Shown: positions 1-5,101 of the stretch, in pieces
Layout of the letters: each line of letters opens with the position of its first letter
Position numbering within the stretch: position 1 is the stretch's first letter
Assembly: GCA_036733165.1 (NCBI GenBank)
Contig: DAINBB010000053.1
Span: 1 to 5,101, forward strand
From: JAFGGT01 sp036733165
GTDB lineage: Archaea; Methanobacteriota_B; Thermococci; Methanofastidiosales; NM3
Direction of reading: 5' to 3'
DNA: 5,101 bases
Notes under the pieces: generated by a model
The model's input: the letters and a program-made list of their open reading frames with translations, nothing else
The model's database searches: none
What the model was told of the DNA's origin: nothing
Translations under genes and position numbers: made by a program

Positions 1-964
1 CGTCTATGTGGGGCGTCGAGAACTCGTAGAGGAGGGTGTTTTCCAAGGCGACGATCGAGTGCGGGGTCTTCGGAAGTATATGGATCTTGTCCTTCTTCGA
101 GAAATACTCGACATGGTCCTCAAATCGGATGTAACCCCTGCCGCTACTGACATACATCGTCTCGTCCTTTTCCTCATGCTTGTGGAAGGACGTCTGGAAA
201 CCTTCCCTTAGGAAAAGCTCCTTTGTCATGTATTTGTCGGTATGCACCAACAGCTTCTCGTACCCCCATGCCTTGTCGATCTTGTTGGAGTATTCCTTTT
301 GGACTATCGAGAGGTCGTTCACGGTCTTGATGGATCTCCAGAACACATCCTCCTCATAATATCCCATCATCCTCTTCTTTGCCAGTTCTGGGAACACGGT
401 GTTCTCTATCTTGCCGCTCATGTATACCTCGGGCAGCTCGATGTCTTTTTTGAAGTAGTATATGCCGGCGTTGATGTATTTGTCTATTATTGGTTTTTCC
501 TCGAAGCCCATGACGTAGTCTGACCTCAGCTTGACCACGCCGTATGGGCTCGGCAGCTTTGTGACATATATCGTGACTGGATACTCGTTCATCTGGCTTG
601 AGGAAACAAACTTCAGGAGATTTATGTCGGATACCACGTCCGAGTTCCTCATGACCACGTCGCAATTTGACAGTTCCATTGCATATTTCAGGGCCCCGAC
701 AGAACCCAGTCCCTTGTTCTCCTGATATGCCTCAACCTCTATGTCCTCATATTTGTCGATATACTTCTCTACGTCCCTGAAGCAATCGCTTTTCGCAATG
801 ATCAATACGTTCTTTATATCGGCACATTTGAATTGGAATATCTGTTTGTCCAATACAGAATAGTTCTCCTTGATATCTATTATCAAAGGTGAGTTATTGT
901 TGGTCTGCATCCTGACATCCAACTTATTGTTCCCGCAAAGGATCACGCCGTTCACGCCTTTCAT
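1..964 (-). CDS. Sugar-phosphate nucleotidyltransferase-like domain fused to a cupin (3' end cut by window edge)
   Basis: The reading frame opens with ATG at 964-962 and runs off the left edge without a stop, giving 321 visible residues. Residues about 1-225 align by eye with the NDP-sugar pyrophosphorylase family: LGSVGAL (86-92), NSD (107-109, metal Asp D109), YGVV (141-144), EEKP (155-158), INAGIYYF (164-171), then FPELA and W209. Residues from WGYE (233-236) on are a cupin with a textbook first motif (G, five residues, H261-x-H263, four residues, E268, six residues, G) and H302 as the fourth metal ligand, like the mannose-6-phosphate isomerase/ManC-type cupins. Oddly, the N-terminal GGxGxRLxP...PKPL loop is replaced by CGNNKLDVR (10-18) and NSPL, and the second metal Asp of WxDxGT is Ser (WRSIKT, 209-214). 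It starts 1 base after the epimerase stop with GGTGG at 971-975 as ribosome binding site, so the two are probably co-transcribed. Family is clear; catalytic activity of the first domain is doubtful. Substrate unknown. Confidence 0.85.
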   Translation of the reverse strand, partial: MKGVNGVILCGNNKLDVRMQTNNNSPLIIDIKENYSVLDKQIFQFKCADIKNVLIIAKSDCFRDVEKYIDKYEDIEVEAYQENKGLGSVGALKYAMELSNCDVVMRNSDVVSDINLLKFVSSSQMNEYPVTIYVTKLPSPYGVVKLRSDYVMGFEEKPIIDKYINAGIYYFKKDIELPEVYMSGKIENTVFPELAKKRMMGYYEEDVFWRSIKTVNDLSIVQKEYSNKIDKAWGYEKLLVHTDKYMTKELFLREGFQTSFHKHEEKDETMYVSSGRGYIRFEDHVEYFSKKDKIHILPKTPHSIVALENTLLYEFSTPHID

Positions 965-965
965 A

Positions 966-1874
966 TCAATCCACCTTGTCTATCAGATACCCAATGCCCT
1001 CGTCCAAGGATACATTGTATTCAAAGTTCAATAATGCTTTGGCCTTTTTGGTGTCGGCCTGCGTCTCCTGGACATATCCCTTGATCGTGTTCTCGACAAA
1101 GGATGGCTCTATGTTCGTTGACAGTTTGTCATTCAGTATGTCAACAAGCTCCAGCAGGCTTGTCGTCTTTCCGGTGCCCAGATTGAAGACATCGTTCTCT
1201 ATATTCGACTCCATCGCCAGCTCAAGCCCCCTTATCACATCGCGGACGAAGATAAAGTCCCTCCTCTGCTCACCATCCCCGTAAAGGATCGGTGAGACAC
1301 CCTTCCTCATATCCCAAAGGAACTGGGAAACAAGATTCGCGTATTGCTTCTTGGCCTCCTCGTTTGGTCCATAGACCGAGAAGAATCTCATGGCTATGGA
1401 GTTGACGCCATACCAGTCATGGTGGAGCTTCGCCAATCTTTCAAGATAATATCTCGCCTCGCCATAATAGTCCTTGACATAAGCGGGCATATCCTCTTTC
1501 CAAGGGGTCGGATTTCCATTGTATATGGAAGATGTGGATGCCCATACAACTTTTGCATCTAGGGCCTTTGCCAAAGACATGACATGCAGGAACTCGTTCA
1601 CGACCTTTCCAACCAAGGTGTAATCATTCTTATACATCGGCGATGAGGAATAGATCCCCATATGGTATATCCCGCCTACGCCATCCACTTCCGAGATCTT
1701 CAGTTCGTTGCAGTTCTTTTCATGATAAGTGATGTCTCCAATAATGCCGGATATATTGTCTTTAGACCCTGTATGGAGATTGTCGCATATTATTACTTCA
1801 TGATCCTTTTCCAATAGATATTTCGATAGGTTGCTACCGATGAAGCCCGCTCCACCTATGACCAGATATTTCAT
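966..1874 (-). CDS. NAD-dependent sugar-nucleotide epimerase/dehydratase (extended SDR)
   Basis: A complete 302-residue protein, the usual length for the extended short-chain dehydrogenase family that includes GalE-type UDP-sugar epimerases. The Rossmann start is GGAGFIG (7-13), with D31 at the end of beta-2 placed to bind the NAD adenosine ribose. STSSIYNG (113-120) supplies the catalytic Ser/Thr region. The YxxxK site reads Y137-G-E-A-R141, with Arg for Lys. Downstream are RFFSVYGP (163-170), YANLVSQF (178-185), YGDG then RRDFIFV (204-210), and NLGTGK (231-236), the sugar-nucleotide half. The presumed substrate is an NDP-hexose (family knowledge); the exact reaction cannot be told, and 4-epimerase or 4,6-dehydratase are both possible. 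The protein is cytosolic, with no signal peptide or membrane span. It is the first gene of a two-gene unit whose second gene is the nucleotidyltransferase-cupin fusion, which fits nucleotide-sugar supply for surface glycans. No ribosome binding site precedes the ATG; a TATA-like element lies 26 bases upstream. Confidence 0.9.
   Translation of the reverse strand: MKYLVIGGAGFIGSNLSKYLLEKDHEVIICDNLHTGSKDNISGIIGDITYHEKNCNELKISEVDGVGGIYHMGIYSSSPMYKNDYTLVGKVVNEFLHVMSLAKALDAKVVWASTSSIYNGNPTPWKEDMPAYVKDYYGEARYYLERLAKLHHDWYGVNSIAMRFFSVYGPNEEAKKQYANLVSQFLWDMRKGVSPILYGDGEQRRDFIFVRDVIRGLELAMESNIENDVFNLGTGKTTSLLELVDILNDKLSTNIEPSFVENTIKGYVQETQADTKKAKALLNFEYNVSLDEGIGYLIDKVD
971..975 (-). promoter_or_regulatory. 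Ribosome binding site of the nucleotidyltransferase-cupin gene
   Basis: GGTGG lies 6 bases upstream of the ATG at 964, inside the last codons of the epimerase gene. It matches the archaeal GGTG-type Shine-Dalgarno and supports this start and translation as the second gene of a two-gene transcript. Confidence 0.6.
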
Positions 1875-1896
1875 GCTGATAATTCAAAAAAGAAGA

Positions 1897-1904
1897 TTAA
1901 AATA
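1897..1904 (-). promoter_or_regulatory. Candidate archaeal TATA box for the epimerase unit, leaderless start
   Basis: On the minus strand TATTTTAA, preceded by the purine-rich GAAAG (a possible BRE), is centred about 26 bases before the A of the epimerase ATG at 1874. Archaeal TATA boxes are typically centred about 26 bases before the transcription start, so the start would fall at or beside the ATG. The absence of any GGTG or GGAG before that ATG agrees. The region is so AT-rich that other TATA-like strings (for example 1911-1924) occur by chance. Confidence 0.45.
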
Positions 1905-1924
1905 CTTTCTGATAATAATATAAT

Positions 1925-1932
1925 AAAAAAAA
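1925..1932 (-). terminator. Candidate oligo-T terminator downstream of ilvE
   Basis: Eight consecutive T on the minus strand lie about 44 bases past the ilvE stop, in the only gap between transcription units. Archaeal RNA polymerase commonly terminates on T-runs without needing a hairpin. A weak 6-bp inverted repeat (AATTGT at 1941-1946 and ACAATT at 1961-1966, 14-base loop) lies just upstream of the run, but it is too AT-rich to count for much. Confidence 0.4.
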
Positions 1933-1975
1933 TGGAATGGAATTGTAAGGATATACATTAACAATTGAAAATCAT

Positions 1976-3037
1976 CTAAATCGAAAGATTCCATCCGTGC
2001 GTGTCCTCTATCTCTCCGTATCTGATGCTGTTCAGCTCATCATAGATCCTCTTGGAGAACTCACCTGTCTCGTTGTTGTTTATTGTGACGACCTTCCCGA
2101 GATGGCTTATCCTTCCAACTGGCGAGACAATTGCGGCCGTTCCGGCGCCGAACACCTCTTTGAGAGAGCCGTCCTCTGCCCTGCTCAGGACCTCGTCGAT
2201 GGAAAGCTTTCTCTCGGACACATTGTATCCCCACGCCTTCGCTATTGTCAGGATGGAGTCCCTTGTGACACCGGCTAGTATCGTTCCCTCAAGCGGTGCG
2301 GTCACAAGCTCGTCCTCGAAAAGGAAGAGTATGTTCATCGTGCCGACCTCTTCGACATACTTGTGCTCCTTGTTGTCAAGCCACAGTATCTGCGCATAGC
2401 CCTTCTCCTTCGCCAGCTCTGCGGGATAGAGGCTGGAAGCATAGTTGCCGCCCGACTTGATGTTACCGGTACCTCCCTCACACGCCCTCGTGAACTCGCC
2501 CGAGGTCATCAGGGATATCGGACTGAGCCCCTCCTTGTAGTATCTTGAGACTGGGGACATGATTATCATGAATCTGTATGTCTTTGATACCGCCACTCCA
2601 AGGTACTCGTCCGTCCCGAAGATGAACGGCCTGATGTAGAGCGACTCCTCTTCTTTCTTGGGCACCCATTCCCTGTCAATGTCCAGCAACGCAGTCAAGG
2701 CCTGCATGAAGTCCTTCTCGTCTATCTCGGGGATGCAAAGCCTCCTTGCAGAGGAGTTGATCCTCTTCGCATGCACGTCCGGCCTGAAGATGTTTATCTT
2801 TCCGTCCTTGGAGTGATAGGCTTTCATGCCCTCGAATATCGTCTGCGCGTAATGAAGGGTGATCAGGGCAGGGGAGAACTCGAGATCCTGGAAGGGGACG
2901 ATCCTCGGATCCTGCCATCTGCCGTCCTTGTAGTCCATCATAAACATGTGGTCGGTGAAGATATGCCCAAATCCAAGATCGTCGAAGTCGGTCTCCTCCA
3001 ATCTGCTCTTTTCGGTCTTCTGTATCTTTATGTTCAT
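1976..3037 (-). CDS. ilvE: Branched-chain amino acid aminotransferase
   Basis: A 353-residue PLP enzyme of fold type IV that moves the amino group between glutamate and 2-ketoisocaproate, 2-ketoisovalerate or 2-keto-3-methylvalerate, the last step of Leu, Val and Ile synthesis. The PLP Schiff-base lysine is K194 in GGTGNIKSGGNYA (188-200). VEEVGTMN (228-235), GTILAGVTRDS (251-261, phosphate/substrate region) and FGAGTAA (296-302, phosphate binding) follow in the expected order. The N-terminal part has ALITLHYAQTIFEGMKAY (57-74) and FRPDVHAKRINSSARRL (84-100), typical of the family. Length and the GGTGN-K-GGNYA signature place it with the longer BCAT group found in eukaryotes and many bacteria, rather than the roughly 290-residue form of E. 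coli and methanogens. It follows leuB by 9 bases, completing the leucine pathway. The ATG has no ribosome binding site, but a TATA box lies 26 bases upstream. Confidence 0.95.
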   Translation of the reverse strand: MNIKIQKTEKSRLEETDFDDLGFGHIFTDHMFMMDYKDGRWQDPRIVPFQDLEFSPALITLHYAQTIFEGMKAYHSKDGKINIFRPDVHAKRINSSARRLCIPEIDEKDFMQALTALLDIDREWVPKKEEESLYIRPFIFGTDEYLGVAVSKTYRFMIIMSPVSRYYKEGLSPISLMTSGEFTRACEGGTGNIKSGGNYASSLYPAELAKEKGYAQILWLDNKEHKYVEEVGTMNILFLFEDELVTAPLEGTILAGVTRDSILTIAKAWGYNVSERKLSIDEVLSRAEDGSLKEVFGAGTAAIVSPVGRISHLGKVVTINNNETGEFSKRIYDELNSIRYGEIEDTHGWNLSI

Positions 3038-3046
3038 GGAAGATGA

Positions 3047-4180
3047 TTACGCCTTTTCTTTTATAAGCCTTACTAGTTCGTCCCCGACATCGGAGGTCTT
3101 CGCATTTCCGCCCCTGTCCTTGGTCCTTACCTTTCCTTCCCTCAGGAGCTGTTCCATCGCATCCATGATCCTCTGTGCGGCGGTCGTCTCACCGATCTCA
3201 TCGAGCAGCAACGAGGCTGACCATATGGTCGCCAGGGGATTGGCAATGCCCATTCCCTTGTACTTGGGTGCGCTGCCATGGATGGGCTCGAACATTGAAA
3301 GGCCATCGGGATTGATGTTGCCGCCGGCAGCCAGGCCGAGCCCTCCCTGTATCATGGCACCGAGGTCTGTTATGATGTCCCCGAACATGTTCGGCGCGAC
3401 CACGACATCGAACCACTCGGGATTCTTGACAAACCACATCGTGACGGCGTCCACAAAGTTGAACTCCGTCTCTATTCCCGGATAGTCCTTAGACACGTTC
3501 TCAAAGACCTCTCTCCACATGCTGTACATGTGCGTGAGAACGTTCGCCTTGTCGACCGCGGTCACCTTGCTCCTGTTCTGCCTCTTGGCCATCTCAAAGG
3601 AGTATCTCATGACACGCTCGCAGCCCTTCCTTGAGAGCACCCCTATCTGGTACGCTATCTCATCGCCGTCGCAGTCAAGGTCAAGGCCGAACTTGACGTT
3701 GTAGAGATTCCTGTACACCTCAAGCTCCTGTCTTTCCGTCCCTGGCTTACATCTGCCGCCTATTCCGACATAGAAGTCCTCAGTGTTCTCCCTTATGACA
3801 TTGAAGTCGATGTCCTTGGCCGTCTTGTTCTTCAGAGGCGTGTCAACGCCATCAAAGAGCTTCACGGGCCTGAGATTGACGAACTGGTCGAAGTGGAAGC
3901 GCAGCTTGAGAAGTATGCCCTTCTCCAGTATTCCGGGCTCTATCCTTGGGTCCCCTATGGACCCGAAGTATATCGCCTCTCTCTTCTCCAATTCCTTTAT
4001 ATCGTCCTCGGGCAGGAGTTCGCCCGTCTTGAGGTAGTGGTCCGAGCCGTTTGGGAAGTACTTCCATTCTATTGAGAACGGGTCTATTTCCTGGAGCATC
4101 TCCATCACCTTCACGCCTTCCCTTACTATCTCGGGCCCTATGCCGTCGCCCGGCATCAATGCAATCTTATGAACGTTCAT
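3047..4180 (-). CDS. leuB: 3-isopropylmalate dehydrogenase (isocitrate/isopropylmalate dehydrogenase family)
   Basis: A metal-dependent beta-decarboxylating dehydrogenase that turns 3-isopropylmalate into 2-ketoisocaproate. Starting at ATG 4180 it has 377 residues. I prefer this start to the in-frame GTG at 4189 because GGTGAT (4190-4185) then sits 4 bases upstream as ribosome binding site, exactly as for leuD. Visible motifs are PGDGIGPE (10-17); substrate arginines R94, R104 and R130 (in RENTE); Y137 and K211; metal ligands D244, D268 and D272 (NMFGDIITD); the cofactor loop HGSAPKY (301-307) and GIANP (311-315). K306-Y307 replaces the usual Asp-Ile of NAD enzymes and resembles NADP isocitrate dehydrogenase. 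The RENTE motif, the YVGIGGR that follows, and the segment around 164-186 resemble the tartrate/D-malate dehydrogenase (TTUC-like) branch more than E. coli LeuB. The leucine assignment therefore leans on its place between leuD and ilvE. Confidence 0.87.
   Translation of the reverse strand: MNVHKIALMPGDGIGPEIVREGVKVMEMLQEIDPFSIEWKYFPNGSDHYLKTGELLPEDDIKELEKREAIYFGSIGDPRIEPGILEKGILLKLRFHFDQFVNLRPVKLFDGVDTPLKNKTAKDIDFNVIRENTEDFYVGIGGRCKPGTERQELEVYRNLYNVKFGLDLDCDGDEIAYQIGVLSRKGCERVMRYSFEMAKRQNRSKVTAVDKANVLTHMYSMWREVFENVSKDYPGIETEFNFVDAVTMWFVKNPEWFDVVVAPNMFGDIITDLGAMIQGGLGLAAGGNINPDGLSMFEPIHGSAPKYKGMGIANPLATIWSASLLLDEIGETTAAQRIMDAMEQLLREGKVRTKDRGGNAKTSDVGDELVRLIKEKA
3058..3067 (-). promoter_or_regulatory. 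Candidate internal TATA box for ilvE, inside the leuB 3' end
   Basis: CTTATAAAAG on the minus strand is a close match to the archaeal TATA box. It is centred about 26 bases upstream of the ilvE ATG (3037), the spacing expected for transcription starting at the start codon. It is encoded within the last leuB codons (Leu-Ile-Lys). The ilvE start has no Shine-Dalgarno (TCATCTTCC precedes it), in contrast to leuD and leuB, which fits a leaderless message. Confidence 0.55.
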
Positions 4181-4181
4181 C

Positions 4182-4670
4182 TTAATCACCCAATATCTTG
4201 TTCAGCAATCCGCCTTTCTCAAACATATCCAATACGAATGGGGGGAACGGATTAAAATCGTATTCCTTTCCTTTGGTCCTGTTGATTATCTTGCCGCCCT
4301 CGAGGTCGATCTCAAGTTCGTCGCCTGAATCTATCTTCTTGCTTGCGCCGGGACATTCTATGACGATGAAGCCGTTGTTGATGGCATTCCTGAAGAATAT
4401 CCTCGCGAACGAGTCTGCGATGACCGCCTGAACTCCGGCGCCCCTCAGTGCCCATACGGCATGCTCCCTCGAGGAACCGCATCCAAAGTCCGAGGACGCC
4501 ACTATGAAGTCGCCCGTCCGCACCTTGTCCACAAACTCCTTGTCTATGTCCTCCATGGCGTGCTTCGCAAGCTCAGGCTCCGAGTCCGAGACCAGATACC
4601 TGGCAGGTATTATCTCATCGGTGTTTATGTGGTCCCTTCTGTATGTGTGTGCATATCCCTTTATGTCCAT
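4182..4670 (-). CDS. leuD: 3-isopropylmalate dehydratase, small subunit
   Basis: The swivelling small subunit of isopropylmalate isomerase, which with LeuC interconverts 2- and 3-isopropylmalate. From ATG 4670 it has 162 residues, the normal archaeal length. I chose this ATG over in-frame GTG 4679 and ATG 4676 because those overlap the GGTGAT ribosome binding site (4680-4675). INTDEIIPARYL (15-26) opens the domain; DFGCGSSREHAVWALRGAGV (61-80) is the conserved substrate-binding signature, followed by VIADSFARIFFRNAINNG (83-100). The specificity loop reads YLVS (25-28). As I recall, methanogen homoaconitase small subunits carry Arg after YL, whereas isopropylmalate isomerases have a hydrophobic residue, so V27 favours LeuD over HacB. 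It lies between leuC and leuB with almost no spacing, consistent with balanced expression of the two subunits. Confidence 0.94.
   Translation of the reverse strand: MDIKGYAHTYRRDHINTDEIIPARYLVSDSEPELAKHAMEDIDKEFVDKVRTGDFIVASSDFGCGSSREHAVWALRGAGVQAVIADSFARIFFRNAINNGFIVIECPGASKKIDSGDELEIDLEGGKIINRTKGKEYDFNPFPPFVLDMFEKGGLLNKILGD
4185..4190 (-). promoter_or_regulatory. Ribosome binding site of leuB, deciding the start
   Basis: GGTGAT lies 4 bases upstream of the ATG at 4180 and is formed by the last Gly and Asp codons of leuD, followed by the leuD TAA (4184-4182). The in-frame GTG at 4189 lies inside the site itself and so is unlikely to be the start. Confidence 0.65.
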
Positions 4671-4674
4671 AATC

Positions 4675-4680
4675 ATCACC
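4675..4680 (-). promoter_or_regulatory. Ribosome binding site of leuD, deciding the start
   Basis: GGTGAT begins with the last base of the leuC TAG stop and lies 4 bases before the ATG at 4670, the same motif and spacing as at leuB. This argues for the 162-residue LeuD rather than a form three residues longer. Confidence 0.65.
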
Positions 4681-5101
4681 TATAGATACTCCCTCGGATC
4701 CACTATCCTCCCAGCTATTGCTGATGCGGCGGCGGTAAGGGGACTCGCCAGGTACACCTCGCTCTCGGGGTGTCCCATCCTTCCAACAAAGTTCCTGTTC
4801 GATGTGGCTATGCAACGCTCCCCCTTCGCAAGGATGCCCATATGCCCCCCGAGGCATGGACCGCATGTCGGCGTCGATACGCTTGCCCCAGATTCCACGA
4901 ATATGTCGAAGAGCCCCTCTTTCATGGACCGCATCCAGACATCTGTGCTGGCGGGTATCACTATGACCCTCACGTTCTCGGAGATCTTGTTGCCCTTTAG
5001 CATCTCCGCGGCCTGCCTCATGTCCTCTATCCTGCCGTTGGTGCAGGAACCGATGAACACCTGGTCCACCCTGACATCGCCGAACTCCTTGGCAGGCCTC
5101 G
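4680..5101 (-). CDS. leuC: 3-isopropylmalate dehydratase, large subunit (C-terminal third; 5' end outside window)
   Basis: An open frame enters from the right edge and ends at TAG 4682-4680, giving 139 whole codons of an aconitase-family large subunit; archaeal LeuC is normally about 420 residues, so this is roughly the last third. The three [4Fe-4S] cysteines are visible: one in FIGSCTNGR (codon 5045-5043) and two in TCGPCLGGH (codons at 4865-4863 and 4856-4854). The family block ATSNRNFVGRMG and the end signature EVYLASPLTAAASAIAG follow. The cluster should bind 2-/3-isopropylmalate through its free iron. Homoaconitase (HacA) has the same motifs; the neighbouring leuD with its YLVS loop, leuB and ilvE favour the leucine enzyme. 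An internal GTG at 5069 is not the start, because conserved residues (RPAKEFGDVRVDQ) continue upstream in frame. Confidence 0.94.
   Translation of the reverse strand, partial: RPAKEFGDVRVDQVFIGSCTNGRIEDMRQAAEMLKGNKISENVRVIVIPASTDVWMRSMKEGLFDIFVESGASVSTPTCGPCLGGHMGILAKGERCIATSNRNFVGRMGHPESEVYLASPLTAAASAIAGRIVDPREYL

Larger units (their letters stand above)
1875..1975. other. AT-rich intergenic region between the leucine cluster and the sugar-nucleotide unit
   Basis: These 101 bases are strongly AT-rich compared with the genes on both sides and have no credible reading frame. They separate two units transcribed in the same direction and contain the candidate terminator and promoter listed separately. 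No other repeat or RNA structure stands out. Confidence 0.7.

Noticed and set aside
354..665. A 103-codon open frame on the minus strand in another frame of the nucleotidyltransferase gene
   Set aside because: It is Arg/His-rich with no recognisable motif, while the frame ending at 964 carries consecutive family motifs across the same bases.
1941..1966. AATTGT...ACAATT inverted repeat as an operator or attenuator
   Set aside because: A 6-bp AT-only match with a 14-base loop in a very AT-rich stretch is expected by chance; it is noted only as context for the T-run terminator.
2946..3485. A 179-codon open frame on the plus strand opposite leuB and ilvE
   Set aside because: It lies entirely antisense to two strongly conserved genes, spans their junction, and has a low-complexity Ser/Pro-rich composition typical of a reverse-strand shadow. 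No promoter or ribosome binding site supports it.
4189..4189. GTG start for leuB overlapping leuD
   Set aside because: The GTG is part of the GGTGAT ribosome binding site that serves the ATG at 4180, so starting there would leave it without a site of its own.
4182..4670. Homoaconitase small subunit (HacB) instead of LeuD
   Set aside because: The specificity loop is YLVS, with no Arg after YL, and the neighbours are leuB and ilvE rather than lysine or coenzyme B genes.
4615..4866. A minus-strand open frame bridging leuC and leuD
   Set aside because: It is out of frame with two conserved proteins that cover the same bases, and its product has no family features.

Overview
This window reads as a piece of an archaeal chromosome, most likely a euryarchaeon of the Thermoplasmata type; the lineage is inferred from style, not from a marker gene. 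The signs are heavy use of AGG/AGA for Arg and ATA for Ile, separate small archaeal-type LeuC and LeuD subunits, GGTG-type ribosome binding sites inside gene clusters, and TATA-like elements about 26 bases upstream of start codons that have no ribosome binding site (leaderless style). Every gene lies on the minus strand, so transcription runs from high to low coordinates.

Right part (about 1976-5101): a leucine biosynthesis cluster in the order leuC (3' part only, cut by the window edge), leuD, leuB, ilvE. LeuC and LeuD together form 3-isopropylmalate isomerase, LeuB oxidises and decarboxylates 3-isopropylmalate to 2-ketoisocaproate, and the branched-chain aminotransferase makes leucine (and Val/Ile). 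leuC, leuD and leuB are packed end to end with the same GGTGAT ribosome binding site and the same 4-base spacing. ilvE follows after 9 bases but has no such site; instead a good archaeal TATA box sits in the last codons of leuB, so ilvE may also be transcribed from its own internal promoter.

Middle (1875-1975): a 101-base AT-rich gap, the only real intergenic region. On the minus strand it holds a run of eight T downstream of ilvE, a candidate terminator, and a TATA-like element placed for a leaderless transcript of the next gene.

Left part (1-1874): a two-gene sugar-nucleotide unit. The first gene encodes an extended SDR NAD-dependent sugar-nucleotide epimerase/dehydratase. The second, 1 base downstream and cut at the left edge, encodes a sugar-phosphate nucleotidyltransferase-like domain joined to a C-terminal cupin. 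The nucleotidyltransferase-like domain keeps the fold motifs but has lost the canonical nucleotide-binding loop and one of the two metal-binding aspartates, which makes it the most unusual item in the window. The pair presumably serves surface glycan or glycolipid sugar metabolism, but the sugar cannot be named from sequence.

No RNA genes, mobile elements, CRISPR arrays or long repeats were seen.
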